The notes: generated by a model from the letters alone, not told the origin. A stretch of DNA of 64,000 nt from Symbiodinium natans (GCA_905221605.1 CAJNDS010000005.1:186001-250000); one strand, 5' to 3'. Shown: positions 30,291 through 42,809, counted from the first letter of the stretch. Translations and numbers: made by a program.

Positions 30291-30924
30291 CTTCCGAAAG
30301 AAACCATCGCCATGATCTGGCGAGGACAGCGCAGACGGATGAGGAAGGTGCTGGCAATGCCACAGGTGCACCCTGAAATCCTCGGGGATACTGCGGGTTT
30401 ACCCGAAGCTCAGTGAGAGATGCCCCGATCATCAGGTGAGGGATCTCAAAACTGTCCAAGAGGAAACATGAAAGCGGCTTCCGGAAACCTAGCGTAAGGT
30501 CCGCCCAAGGGTCCTCGGAAGTTCAGCAGGTTTGGCGTAAGCTCGCGCAAGCTCGCATAAGCTATGCTTCGGGATTGCGGTCGGGCTTGCGATGACTAGC
30601 CGGTGTGAATGTGACAGCTTTGATACGCTGCAGGTTTGTTTTTGATCAGCTTCAGGCTCCAGGGTTGTTTCGCAGGAGGCCGGACATAGGGCCTAGGTTC
30701 GGGATCTCAGGGGTGAGGATTGTTTTGGCGAGCAATCCAAACATCCAGTCCGGCTTGCCCAAAATCCAGAAGTTCGGGATTTTTTTGTGTCCGGTAATCT
30801 GCGTAAGATCCGCGCAATACCGCCCCACACACGTAAGGCCAAAAGAAAACAGACGCGCCGCGCAAGCTACGGAGTTTGCGGAAAGAAGCCACGATGGGTT
30901 TGGGAGGGAGGTCAGGTAAGCAGC

Positions 30925-31140
30925 ATCGGTGAATGCTGGCTGCTACCAGGGCCAGCAGTTCCGCGCTGCCTGCGAGGGCATGCGCTGGAGCGAGGGTCCC
31001 AGCACTCACATTTTGCAGCAGATGATGCAGCATAGCCTAGCACGTGCCGAGCAGCTGCAATTCACTGCGTTAAAGTTCTCAACCTACGCACCCCTCACCA
31101 AAATAGGTGCACCTGCGGTGCCTATAGTGAATCAGTAAGT
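30925..31140 (+). CDS. Unidentified exon(s)
   Basis: A + frame reads NAGCYQGQQFRAACEGMRWS and continues with ILQQMMQHSLARAEQLQF through to a stop at 31,138. Composition is typical of a soluble helical protein. It could belong to the gene at 29.4-30.3 kb. No family is recognised. Confidence 0.35.
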
Positions 31141-33120
31141 GCATCCACCAAGCAAGGCCAGACGAGGAAGGCACAGAAGGCCCGCCAAAACAGTGCGGCT
31201 TCTGCAAGAACCGGAGGCGCAGCACAGCAGGAGTTGCCTCAATTCATCTCAGTTTGTTGGCTCTTTACTATCTTTTGGTTGTTTGTGCCACTCCTACCGG
31301 TGGCTGATGTAACTAGACAGTTGCGAGACAAGGCCAAAACTCAGACACCAGGAATCAGGGATAAAACTGGACAGCTCGCTAGTGGGCTCAGAAGCTTGTT
31401 CGGGTCAGCTTACGACAGCTTTAGGGTCGAGTTACTTGTGAGTTTCGTCATGACACCGGGACTGCCAGGCAAACACCGTTTCGATGCAGCGAGGGCTGCT
31501 ACTTCCATGCCTGCCAGGATGTGGTCTCAGCGGTTGCACTGGCGCGCATGATGTGCCGATGTCTGTAAAAACTACTTGTCCTGAAAACGGACCCTCCTAA
31601 ATGTTCACAAGCTGCTGCATCAGGAGTGCGTGTTTGGCCAGCCAGACGAACGTGAAGGCCAGCTACCCCAAGCGGCAGTGGAATCTGTCTTTCAAAGGGA
31701 CAGCGCTTGAGAGGAACATGCTGTGTGAAGTGCCGTGTTGGAACGAGGATGCTGTGCCCTGCAGCGCAACCCCCTACCCCAGTGCGGACTGAACACCGAT
31801 TTTCTGCTTCGGGGGCTCTCTCCTGTGTGGTCTTTGTCTGTCCTGTCCCTGCTGCTCATTGGCGTGGTGGGGCTGTTCTCTCCCTCTTGGTGCAAGGTGA
31901 TGGTGAAGGCGGAGATGGGCAGCCAGAGGCTACAGGGGAGGCCAAGGAGGCCGAAGACATTGCAATGACTCGTGATGTGCTGTGTACGACTACGTGAAGT
32001 TGTCTGAGGACAGGTCTGACACTCCGACGAAAGCTCCTGAAGAAGGCCTGGCTTGTAGAAAGAAAAACGCTCAGAGCCGAGCAGAGGTGTTTGCAGCTCT
32101 AAAGACTCTAACGCTTCCAACACCTTCCGAGCCTTGTACAAGTTTTCAGCACTAATCGCTTGTGTGCACGCAGAGGCACTTCCAGGTCACCGCGCGGAGC
32201 TGGGATGTTTTTGTGTGTGAGAGATACATCTAGTGATGCTTAAGTGGTCTGGATTACTTTGGGAAGTCCGTTCGGACGACGGATCTTTCTAGAGCCCAGG
32301 TCGAATACCTCAGACGAGTCAACCCGGTGTGCAACGACCCTAGAACTCGGAGGTCCAAATAGAATCATGCTCCATGCCAGCAGTTCAAGCAGTCATGCTC
32401 CCAAGGAGAAAGGTGACGACGTTTGCTCTCGTCCTTTGCCTCAAAGCCGGCACGCCACCAAGACAAGCAAATCAGAATGCCCATCGCTGCTGCTGAAAAA
32501 TTACTGGTGCACAGCTATATGCATTGCCAGGGAATGCAGCCATCCTAGCTGTAAATGTCCACATGGACATCATGCACCTCAGTCATCATAGCATCAAAAT
32601 TGGACAAAATAAGTAAAGAAAGGTTCTTGCCATACTTACGCCATATGATGGTGCCGCATGGATGGCTTCATCGTGCCAGCTTCCTGTCGGCTTGCATGTG
32701 TTGGCCGAATCAGGCCACAGACGCCGTCAACAATGATGCAGGAGGACAGCATGTCGCTTATGCATGTGTGTTCTTGAACGGATGTGATCGCAAAGCCTCC
32801 GAATGCGGTCTGGCTGCATGTGAGATGTGCTTAAGTGCTTAGGTGGCTAAGGGTGGGGCACCGCATGTCATGGGTCGCAAATTTCAAGGGGAGGGTCTGT
32901 TACCAGCATCTAAGGGCTTCACCATCCACAAACGAGGAAACATCAGACGCGGTGCAGCCTTACCATGCCTTACTCACTTAGATGGAAGCACCACCACCGC
33001 TCTTTGCAGGACTCTACTGATGCTCGCCTAGAAGCCTTGGGCTGAAGTCAGCATGCCACAACGTGTGATGAATTTGAAACTTCTGGCTTCGTCCTCTGTA
33101 GAACCCTGTAGGTCCGTGTA
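31140..33120. other. No gene recognised; possible membrane exons
   Basis: Two + frames contain hydrophobic helices: about 31,240-31,310 (FISVCWLFTIFWLFVPLLPV) and about 31,810-31,890 (SLSVLSLLLIGVVGLF). Exon borders and family are unknown; other frames show nothing. Confidence 0.3.
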
Positions 33121-33122
33121 AG

Positions 33123-33518
33123 GATGTATCAAAAGCGCCTGACGCGAAGGTGGATAGTTTCGGTTCCGATGGTACATCGCCAGAAGTGAGCGACCTGCAG
33201 GCCTCCCACATGTCAACTTTTGCTGCCTTGCTCGCGCGTGAGAGAGGGAGGGAGAAGGCTCTCATCTCGAGTGCCAGTTCAAAGGATTTGGCAGCTAACG
33301 GATTGCACAATTGGTCAAATCAGATATATGACATATTCGGCAGACCTTCAAGCAACTTGCAGGCGCTGTTCGTGTTTTTTTCGAACGGACCTGCCCTTAC
33401 TTGCAAGGAGGAGGCTGCGAAGCCTCCAAGGCCTCCGAAAGAGTCAACCAGTGGGCTGAAGGTGCCCCCTGGCTGTCGAAGTGCACACTTCACACAAGAA
33501 GATGCTGCGAACTTGTGA
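33123..33518 (+). CDS. Unidentified protein exon
   Basis: From an AG|G acceptor at 33,122/33,123 a single + frame stays open for 131 codons to a stop at 33,518. It begins DVSKAPDAKVDSFGSDGTSP, has Ala/Glu-rich middle parts (FAALLARERGREKALISSAS) and a Pro/Lys-rich end (KEEAAKPPRPPKES). It may contain a further intron. It could be the start of the coiled-coil gene that follows. Confidence 0.4.
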   Translation, partial: DVSKAPDAKVDSFGSDGTSPEVSDLQASHMSTFAALLARERGREKALISSASSKDLAANGLHNWSNQIYDIFGRPSSNLQALFVFFSNGPALTCKEEAAKPPRPPKESTSGLKVPPGCRSAHFTQEDAANL

Positions 33519-33632
33519 GCAGAAGAGTTTGAATGTGAATGGTTGGAGGCGCGGCTCTCCGCTCTGGAGGTGCCCTGGCACCTTGAACGCGCAGTGGGCT
33601 GGCTGTGCTACGCTAGTCTACGCTACCTTGAT

Positions 33633-34806
33633 CCCAGGCAGAGGTGCGAGAGCTCAATGTAGCCGGGGTCTCGGCTTGTGGCGCAAAAATGGCAGTGATA
33701 GGCAGCGATGCGCTTGTGATCGCTTATGAGTATAAGGCCACTGAAAGTGCAGTCGCCAAAGAAGCAGCTGCAAGAGCGCAGGTGCAAGTCCGCGAAATCC
33801 AAACACCACTATCCACCACTTTGTCTGGTGCCAGTATGTACATGTATGTGCCACAGCGTGACTTCTGATTGGCGGGCTGAAATCTGCAGATTCTGCGGTT
33901 GCATATCGGTTTCCAGGAGGCCGCAGAAGCGTGTTGCACTGCGCTGCATGAGGACTGCTGCATTTGTTTGGGAGTCGCGTTGTGCTCTGCATGTCGCGGC
34001 TGTGAGGACGTGTCGAGGCTGTTTGCGGCCTTCGAAGTCGAAGTGAAGGCCGGTTGCTGTAGGAAAACCCACGCAGTCATGCGCAGTCGGGGCGAGTGCA
34101 TGGCTCAGAAGTTGCACACAGGAGTCCATACAGCATCTTCAGGGTCAGGCCGGTCTTGCAAAGGAGAGAAGGAACCCAATCCACTGGTGCATAAGAGCGG
34201 AAAGCGCCAGGGTTCTGGCGAAGTACCAGACGCGATGGGTGCTTTGGCATGCGCATATCGCTATGACGTGGTTCACGATAGTCTTCTTCCGTAAGCTATC
34301 GACTCGGAGACTAACTTCGTAAGGTGCCCGCGAGGAAGTGCAGAAAGATCTTGCTGAGTTCGCGGAGGCAGAATTCACACCGCATTCACTCCATACCTGA
34401 GCAGTGAACTCAATAAGTCTCTTGCATTCTCTTGCAATGCAGCCTTTCAGGCAATGCAGCAGAGCCTTGTAAGTACAACCGGATCCTTGCGGGATCTGAT
34501 CCTGGAAACGCAGGCGAACGTTGAGCTGCAGTGCTACAAGAGCGCCCTTCATGGCATGTTACTGGCGCTTCAGGTAGAGACCGAAGAGCGGCTGATGGAG
34601 AAGGCGTCTTGCAGCTGCAGCTCACTCATTCCTTCCTACATCAAGTTGTGGCCAAAGGTCTCCACCCATGGACTGCACCAGACGGTCGAAGGCATTGCAG
34701 GGTTAAAAGGGTTAGTGCCATGCTTTAAAGCAAGAGAAATGTGTAGATGCTGTAGCTGCGAGTCCAAGAGCAGTGAGAGCGTCTCCAGGGCTTCACCTGC
34801 GCCTTG
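33633..34806 (+). CDS. Coiled-coil protein exons, unidentified
   Basis: Helical, Ala/Glu/Gln-rich exons follow in order: about 33,639-33,780 (AEVREL, then ATESAVAKEAAARAQ), about 33,918-34,060 (EAAEACCTALHEDCC and DVSRLFAAFE), about 34,333-34,375 (EVQKDLAEFAEAEF) and about 34,440-34,600 (AFQAMQQSLVSTTGSLRDLI, then LETQANVELQ). The second and third open after AG|G acceptors. The heptad-like pattern suggests a coiled coil or helical bundle. No specific family is recognised. Confidence 0.42.
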
Positions 34807-34809
34807 AAG

Positions 34810-37800
34810 CGCTCGAATCTGACCTTCCACGTGGGCGGGCCGGGTCTTCGGGCGTGCGCGGGATCACACGGGGATCTCGCGAAAGTTTTGTGCTGTGCCA
34901 ATCATTTTTATGACTGGCTTTCAGCTGTTCTTGCGTCAGTCTCAGGTTCGAGCCTCCAAGGGTCCCGGTGGTGGACGGAGTGCGCGCAGCCGAGCATACA
35001 GTGGCCACAAATGCTGCGCATAGTGTGGGCATAGGATATCAGAATCACAACCTATCATCTGTACTGTCTGAGCAACAAGCGGTGAAAAAACAAGCGGTCA
35101 ACCGGCATGCGGAACATGAAGCCTGGCGGGTAACTGCCGACAAGTAAGCAGGAGGCTGCTTCACGCGCAGTTTGCTGGCTGGGTTTCCAAGATTCGTCCA
35201 AACACAACATAGTACGTACTGTGGGGCCAGAATGCACCTCGGAACTACCTATTCGAGCTACTGTGGCCACCGAGAATGGCACTGCCCTCGTGCCTAGCTT
35301 CGTAGTCTATTGCAGTTGTTTGGGCTGGGGAAAGTTCTTCTGGTTCCGTTTGTCAGGGGTTTCAACAAACTAAGCGGTCGACTGCCTAACGAACATTCCG
35401 CAGCAGCAAGGAACGGTTTCAAACGTCTGTGCATTTCTATCAAGGGCTCGCTGAGGCAGGAAGCCACTCAGTTGATTGAGCCCCTAAGGCCCCAGATGCG
35501 GAATCTGGGAACGCCATCCAGGGCTTAGCTTGATTCCCAGCTTTTGCCTTTTCGACTTTTTCGACTGGGTGCTTGGCATTCGGAAACTGCTCGTGCTTGT
35601 GCCCCAGGCCTGCAGCCTTTCGGCCCTTCTCAGGTCGCTGGGGCTCACGAAAGCAGGCGCGCAACGAGCCAACGAGCGAGGTGAAGATGCGCAGCTCTCG
35701 TAGCTATCGTAGCTGTTTTGGGTGGATGTCCAGGCGAGCAAGTTGGCCTCGACTGGAGCTGGGAAGAGGCCCGCTGGCCAAGGTATCCCCCACTGCCATG
35801 AAGGGTGCTTTCAGCCGATCTTGCGCAGTGATCCACAAGATTATCACAGAAGAGCTCAACCCCTGATTGTCTCGCTCTCTATCTCTCTCGCTCTCTCTCT
35901 CTCTCTCGCTCTCTTTCTCGTTCTCTCTGGCTAGGAGAGCTTCCCCAAACCCGCCCAAAACATCCCAACCCTCAAGGGAGGCTCCCAGACATTGGGCCTC
36001 GTCTGAGAAGTTGGTGGAAACATTGGGTTTAGAGCCCAGTAGGCAGCTTCCCTTCCTCAGGCTGGGCCACGCATCGAGGAGGCATGGGCATTGAAGGCGC
36101 GCGAGGCGCGCGCCTTCCCTTCGCACACGGCAAGTTGCATAAAGTGCTTTGAGGAGAGAGCGTTTACGGTTGGCTGGATTTCCGTGCGCCCTTCCCCGCC
36201 CACCCCCACCGCAAACCGATTGTCAGCAAAGTGGACTCGCCCACAAGTGCTTGAAAGGCACAAAGCACGCAGCGGACAATCGGTGCGGATGCTGTAGCAT
36301 CCCTCAGCTAGTGTAGTATACAGATGTAGAATGATGCATACAGTGTCCTTTTAAAGGTGCGGCACGCTCCAGTAGCTTAAGTGGCCAGCGCTGTGGTGTT
36401 GGAAATCCCCGACGATTGTGTTTTCAGATTGAGACGGAGTTTTCTGCACAAGAAAGTGTGTACATGTCTTATGGCGATATTCTGCGGTGCTTGGTTCGAG
36501 GTGTGGCATCTCGGCCTGCCACCGAAGCCTGACCTTTTCGACTTCCTTCAGAGCCAGGTGCTCCTTCAAGGGTCTCATCGTGAAAGGAGATCTGGAGAAG
36601 TCGGCTCGCGAAAGGCTCGTGCTACACCGTCAACCACTACTTCTCCGGCACCCAGGCTGCCTGACCGGCGAGAGGCGCAAGTACCAACTGTCAGGATCGG
36701 TCAGATTCAGTGACCTTTGAGCCTTTGAGTTTGCGTTGCGCTTGCCGGGTATGTGTCGGAGCTGCCAGGCTGCAAGGCTTGCCAACCGACTGGTGTGCTG
36801 CCCTCGAATGCCTCGAGAATCCCAAGAGAGAGGGCAAAGGGTGGCATAGGCTATACACAACTTCAAACTCAGATCCTCTCCGGGCTCATCTTGCTGCGGT
36901 ACTCTCTCGCCTTGAACTAAGCGCTTGCTGGTCTGTAGGTTGGAAGCAGTGCCATTCGCTGCTGTTATCTGCTGCTCCTCAGATTGCTTTTGTCAAGGTA
37001 CAGTCCTCAGAGCAGCACAGGCACCGAAGCCGGGGACACAGGGTGCATTTTGTGCATTCGGTGCGCAGCAGTGAGGGAACAGGGATGAGAGAGAGCCGCG
37101 GGAAGCAGGAGGGTCAAGGCGCATGAATCTCACCACGTATACTTATGCAACAAAGCTCAACAGCCATAGTTGACATGGATTCCTTCCCTGGAAGCGGGGG
37201 GCCGGGGGGTGGTGTCTCAAGACAATTGGAAACGAAACTTGTTTATGATCACTCCGGGGCAATATTAGTTCAGGAATCGCGCCTGGTTGTTGATGTTGGC
37301 CATCACGAATCTGCCCCCATCTTGCTTGGCTCTTTGAAGCGGCTTGTGAAGCTGAGGCCAGAGCTGACATGGAATCGGAGGCATCTCCACTCCAAAGGCC
37401 GAGTGGCAGTTGACATTCGGGGCAGAGTGGTCGCGTCAACGAGGGGGGAGGGAGGAAGTAGGGCCATTGGCCACAGGGTTGACAAGGGAAGGAAGCAGGA
37501 TGGCTTCGCTTCTTTTGAGGAGCGGCTCTTCCGGCCTCGTGGGCAGCCTTGGGCCGGGGCCCGCAGTGCAGCCGCGGCCGGCGTGCCCGGCGCGCGGCCG
37601 AGCCTCCCGAGGCCGGGATGGACATCGTGTTGAAACGAGCTCGCACAGGCTCAAACACGAACAAACCGACTTGGAAGGTTAGATTCTGGTTGCAATCGAA
37701 CTTGAACCTGTCATTGGGCTGAACAGAAGAAGCTGCAAACATGCGAACAGCATCGCGACCAGTCGAAGGCACAAACACTGCAGAACTCGCACCTGGAATG

Positions 37801-38100
37801 GTCTGAACTGTCGCCTAGACTCGACATGTTTGGGATTGATTGTCAGCTGGAAGGTGCAGATATGGTCCAAGGCTCAGGATGTTTCCACCTGAGGGCACAT
37901 GCCACGAAAGACAAAGACTCGAGATACTTGAGGCCTGGGCAGATCGTGGGGATGCGACCGCCCACACAGAAAGCAGGCGGAGCCCATCACCCAGAGTGCT
38001 TCATGGTTTGTTGTCAGTTTCTCTGCTTACCATTCGCGACCATGCTCGCGATGCAATAGTCTCGCTGCCTGGCAACGTGAGCCAACAATTGTCCGAACTG
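34810..38100. other. No gene recognised; TC repeat and overlapping open frames
   Basis: A TC microsatellite lies at 35,866-35,930. Around 36,560-36,660 a + frame (SFKGLIVKGDLEKSARERLV) looks coding after an AG|G acceptor. At 37,145-37,778 both strands are open for 160-210 codons, the + frame reading SRLVVDVGHHESAPILLGSL. I cannot choose between them. Confidence 0.3.
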
Positions 38101-38163
38101 CGGCTGGCCTCATGGCTCAAGTGCCCTCAGAGTCGCCGTCCTCGCCTCTTTGCGCCTCAAGCC

Positions 38164-39152
38164 ATGCCGTTTTCTTTCCCAGATGATTACGGCTATGTGG
38201 TGCTTGCGCACTGCATGCCTTGGATCTCAGCATGCAAGGGTACCGGGGATGTGCATGGCTCTAAACTACCCAAATTCTTCAAAATGCGTTTTCAGAAGCT
38301 CACGCCTGAGGTCCTGGATCTCCAACATGTACCTGACGATCAACGTGGCGAAGATCTCAGATTCAGACCTGAGACACGGCATGGAAGCAGTGCGTTTAGC
38401 ACAGCGTCAGCAGCACCGTGTTTCGAGAAAAGCACTTAACAGGTGAAGGCCCGAAAGAAGTACGGAGTCAAGTACCCAGCCCTCTACGTGTCTTGGCATG
38501 TCTTGGCTAAATTTGCCAGTGAAGTGAAGTGAAGTCACGCCTGCTCGAACAAAGCCAAGGCACCTGACAGCCACCCAAACGCTGAGAGTTTCAACAGCGT
38601 GCAGCTGCATGACTGCACATCTGCACACCGTTGCGCGAGCAACACCTGAGCTGACCTCCTCGTTGAATGCCAAAGAGGCGAGCTCATCAGAACACGCTCG
38701 AAAATTGGGCACCGGTACAAATCTTGATGGCCTCTGGCTCAGAAGCACGGGGCGCGGACAAAGTGCATCGAGATATATCGCCATCTCAGTAGATCTCAGT
38801 AGATCTCATGATCCTGGCGAAGCTGAGGCCTTCAACGGCCTTGCGCATCCTAAGTTTGCAGCTTCTTGCGGCATGATCTGGGCATTCGGCCGCATCGTTT
38901 ACGGCGCGCGCCCCAAGAAATCGTGACCAGCGGCCCAAAGCATCTGCAGAAGCTGGAGACTACAACGTCCGAGGCTACGGCTATGCCAAGGGCGGACCAG
39001 AAGGACGCATGGTGGGAGGAATGCACCCCGACAGAACTACGTGTGTGGTTGGACGCCTCGCCGACTCGCTGGCCTCCATACTCAGGCTATCTCACCTTGG
39101 TGACCTCCCTCTCTTGATTGGTGGCTTTGTGCAGCTCGCCTCAGATATATAA
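38164..39152 (+). CDS. Microsomal glutathione S-transferase 3 (MAPEG family), 8 exons
   Basis: Membrane enzyme that conjugates glutathione to, or reduces, lipid hydroperoxides. Exons: 38164-38207, 38311-38347, 38443-38487, 38560-38603, 38678-38729, 38828-38903, 38974-39022, 39086-39152. They total 414 bases (137 residues), with all phases joining and a TAA stop; human MGST3 is about 152 residues. Landmarks are FPDDYGYVVLA at the start, VKARKKYGVKYPALY, the MAPEG signature FNSVQRAHQNTLEN, HPKFAASCGMIWAFGRIVYG and YGYAKGGPEGR. Each aligns without gaps to the MGST3 pattern as I remember it, except that exon 1/2 is about 3 residues short. Six of the seven introns start with GC, one with GT; all end AG|G. 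Exon 1/2 joining is the weakest point. Confidence 0.93.
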
Positions 39153-39213
39153 ATAAGTAAATATGAGTAAATAAATAAAGCAATAAATAAATAAATATAT
39201 ATATATATATATG
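39144..39213. repeat. AT-rich AAATA / TA repeat
   Basis: The tract follows directly on the MGST3 stop codon: ATAAATAAGTAAATA-type repeats, then about ten TA units. It may form the 3' untranslated region or the spacer. Confidence 0.8.
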
Positions 39214-40770
39214 TACACGCTTCTGAGTTGCAAGCAAAAAGCCGCTCAGCATCGTTTGGTTCCCGTGGCAAGGACCGCGTATGGGATGATCACTTCCCAG
39301 GGCGCATCATGAGGTGGGAGCGACACGCGCCGCAGATCTGTGTGCAACCCCTGTACAGGTGGATAGTCGTCACATGAGTTACAGACAAAACCGATCAGCC
39401 TACAGCTGCGCGGAGCGCATTGATTCACGGCAGTGGTGGAAAGAGGGCTCGCAGCCAGCTCGTGCTGGAGGGGATGTGGCTGTGCAGCTTCTTTTTGATG
39501 TATGCACGTGCAGTCCGCATGAACAGCCTCCAAACCACAAGATCATGAGAGTCAGTAGACTTTCTGCTGAGCATCCCGTCTCCGAGGCCACCCGATCCGT
39601 GCCACTTCCGCTGGTGTGCCCTGACAGAAGGGTGGATCCTGGCCCTGGTATGGGGAACAGCCCAGACAGCCTGCCCCAAGTCCTCAGGGTGCTCACATAC
39701 TGACCATTATTATAATCATGTGTTTGCTTTATTATAGCATTTTTGGCTTGGGCCTTCCTCGCCACTGAGGCGCCCCAGCGGTTCGGCTAGATCATGAGCG
39801 GTCGATGCATGTCGACGCCTCGACTCTCGACAGGGTACAAAACTGTACCTGAATCCAAGAAGGAGGATGCCTAAATGACCCCGGAGCCTAACATTGCTTG
39901 CCAAGATCTGAGGAAGGTATCTGAGTCTAGTTGCATTCAACCTGACATTCCTACGCAGCGCGTACCTAAGACCTAAGATCCAAGATCCGGTATGTCACTG
40001 TCCACCTTCTACTTTCTTCTTCTCCGTTCTACAAACTATATCTAGCTGTTTCGCCGCCGAATCTAAAAGAAGGGTCCTTGAAGGTCCCAGTCGCGGTAGA
40101 GACTTCTGCACGGAAGTGTTAGCCAAAGCTGCCATGTGAATACTTCGCGCATCGGCATAAGCATCATGTGACGCCAAACGCTTTACGCCCAAAGAGCAGC
40201 TCACTTCACATGGCCAGCTTCCCCAGTGCATGTGAAGTTGCTTGCTTACGTCTCGCAACCAAAGACATCTATCCTGCACTCTCAAGAATCTTCAACACAG
40301 CCAGTGATATCTCGCGTTCGTGCTTGCAGCTTGAATTGATTTGGACGCCACACCCCAAACAGGGGCTGTGGTGACCTTTGCCGCCGTTTATTGCCATTCC
40401 CACAAAGACGAAGTGTCATCCAGTGCTCGAGGCAGATAAACGCAGGATGTATCACCCATAGACGCTCCAATGGCTTACTTGCCCAATTCGTTCTCCGAGT
40501 ATCTCTCAAGGCAAAGGGCGCACCCTTGGGACTCCGGCACTGTGGCTTGATCCCCCTCGCACCATGAGTTGCTTGCTTGGTCTTCGGCATAGATTTCGCA
40601 TTCTACGCGTTCTTGGAGAGTTCGCATGCTGATTGGCTCAAGCAGTGACAGCTGAAAGCTTGTTGATTCGGCCTTCATGAAGAATGAGTCATGACAAATA
40701 GTAGCCAGCCAACCATGAGCCTCACACGCATTACCTACATTACCTTGTGCAGCCTAACACCTACGCCCCG
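39214..40770. other. No gene recognised
   Basis: Open frames of 60-130 codons overlap on both strands (for example 39,314-39,703 + and 39,765-39,400 -) with no motif. I cannot support a gene here. Confidence 0.35.
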
Positions 40771-40802
40771 ACCCTGAACCCTAAACCCCTAAACCCTAAG
40801 CC
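40771..40802. repeat. Short telomere-like fragment
   Basis: CCCTGAACCCTAAACCCCTAAACCCTAAG, about four imperfect CCCTAAA units. Confidence 0.8.
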
Positions 40803-40904
40803 ATGCGTGAGTTTGCGATTGCTAAGATGGTGACGCACCTCACGCATGGCGCTTCTCCAAGGACTGCAACCAAAGTCGGTCACCGGAGATATCACAAGTT
40901 TCCT

Positions 40905-41011
40905 GTGGGTTTTACGAAAGTGAGGGACCCCTAATAGAATCCCCAAATAGATAGTAGGATTCCATTGTATTCTGGACCCCAATTAGGGGTCCCCCCCCCC
41001 CCCGATTTCGG
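40905..41011. mobile_element. Small inverted-repeat element, family A, copy 3
   Basis: Left end GTGGGTTTTACGAAAGTGAG, then GGACCCCTAATAGAATCCCC, and right end GATTTCGG after a run of C. The left end is almost the same as that of copy 4 (59,977). A third, more degraded stretch with similar phrases lies at about 41,095-41,165. Confidence 0.65.
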
Positions 41012-41456
41012 AGACCACCATGTAGAGATCTTGCTGGTGCAGGATTGTCATGTACACGGTGCCTCTCGGAGGTGCGCAGCCCTGATCACTAAGGTGATTT
41101 GGGGGTAGTATAATGAGGCCTATACTAGTTTGGAGTATATTAAGGGAACCCCCCTATGTTTAGAAAGACCCATTTCGGGCTCCGGAGAGTTCAGGATGAG
41201 CGTTCTCCTGCAGGTGCTGCTTCTTCGGCAGCGGCTTCCAGGTGGGTTGGTTGGCCCTCCGAGTCGTTCTCCAGCATGACAAGCCAGTGGCAGAGGTGCA
41301 TCGAAATTGCCTTCCAGCTTTCGGCCGCGAGGATACGCATGGCAGGCAACGGGTGCTGTTTGCAAGTCGCGTGTGGGACATCAATCAAGTAAACATGTGA
41401 CCAGAGATGTTGAAGACTAGTGCAGCACACTACATCATTGCGTGCACAGTGCGCTT

Positions 41457-42690
41457 ATGCAGGCTCCAAAGGTCAACTGCTATGCCCTTCTCGGTACTCG
41501 GCTCAGCAACACCTGCACACCGCCAGCTCTTTCACGCGCAGCGCGCTGGACATCGCTGGACGCTACAGGTGTTCCCGAGACGGCCACTGTAGAGGACATC
41601 AGGAAGGCTTACTTGCTGCGTCGGGGGGCCTCGGCGATCTTAGCTTGAGCTCCGCCCAGAGTCCTTTCCTTTGAGGTGCTAAGTCTGCTCATCCGGATGT
41701 CGCTGGCTCCAGCCTCTCGCTCAGTTTCCGTTGGACCACTTTGGCATTCCTCAGCTTCTGATGCCGTTGCCATTTGCGCATGCAAAGGGTAGGACAACAA
41801 GCAATTCGAACGCAGGCTCGCACAGCATGGTGCAGCTGAATCTGTGTCACGGCCCTACATGCCCATGATGTTCACGTCCAAGTGAAGAGCTCTCGTGTCA
41901 AACGGATGGATTTGGGGGAGGGGGAGGGAGTGATATGTCTCGCGAAGTTTTGTTGCAGCTTTTTGGATGACATTCGGGGAAAGCGTGGAAGGCTATGAGG
42001 CTCTCACGCAGAAACGGCGCGAGTATGATGCTGCCAAAGGAACAGGCCTGGGTGATGTGATGCTTTGGTTTATTGATTTAGTACAATTTGGGAATTCCTG
42101 TGTTCTGGCAGGTCGGAAAGCTTCGACTTCAAGCGCACGTGCTTCCTCCTCCTCTTCCACCACAAACACTCGAGAAGCCTGGTGGCCATTGCCTCGAAGG
42201 CGATAAGGCTAATGCCACGGGATGCAAACGATTTGTGCAAACGCCTGATGCTGTATAGTTGGTATGTGAGAAACATTGAGAAATTCAAGGGATCCAGTCG
42301 TGGAACTTCCATGGAGTTGGGGCTGCAAGTCATTCGGACCAAGGCGCGCGCAAGGCGGTTTCGATGACTACCAGGATGCTGCACTGTATGCGACCTGTCC
42401 CGTGCTGGCGCTCATGTCGACACGAGCAGGACGAGGATGACTTCTATCCGTTCCACTTCCAAGACTTCGCGGAGAAGAAGTGGCGCACGAACCCTACTGG
42501 CTCTGATGCTGTAGGTCGCGCTTGAAAGTAATGCGAGAGCACTCTGCGTAACGCGAGGCCCAAGAAGAGACAATGGGAGACGCCGCGGCCCAAGTATGCC
42601 GGTCAGGTCAATGAACATGCTGCGAACATGCTTCCGGGATCTTATGGGTTTCACCCCAGGACGGCCTGCCTGGGAAGACTTCGCAAACAT
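41457..42690 (+). CDS. J-domain (DnaJ/Hsp40-type) protein
   Basis: Hsp70 co-chaperone-type protein. Exons traced: 41457-41493 (MQAPKVNCYALLG), 41569-41619 (VPETATVEDIRKAYLL), 41676-41701 (AKSAHPDV, holding the HPD motif), 41793-41829 (DNKQFERRLAQH), 41992-42056 (GYEALTQKRREYDAAKGT). Together they give a full J domain with correct spacing between KAY and HPD and between Phe and the final YD. All acceptors are AG|G; donors are GT except a GC at 41,702. Downstream exons are less clear: one opens at 42,112 in two possible frames, and about 42,435-42,515 reads DDFYPFHFQDFAEKKWRTNP. About 42,600-42,805 may hold the C-terminus. No Gly/Phe region or zinc finger was seen, so class C is likely. Confidence 0.8.
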
Positions 42691-42809
42691 GTGGGATGAA
42701 GGTGTGGCGTCCCTAGCGTCCAGCTGCGCGTTCCATCAGTCGAACGCCCGGAATGAGTCAGTGCACCTTGAGGACGTAAGGAATATTAGGCACCTGATAA
42801 TCTGATCCC

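Noticed and set aside
38103-38120. Possible spliced-leader relic (CTCATGGCTCAAG) upstream of MGST3
   Set aside because: Only about nine bases match the end of the dinoflagellate spliced leader, which is too short to separate from chance.
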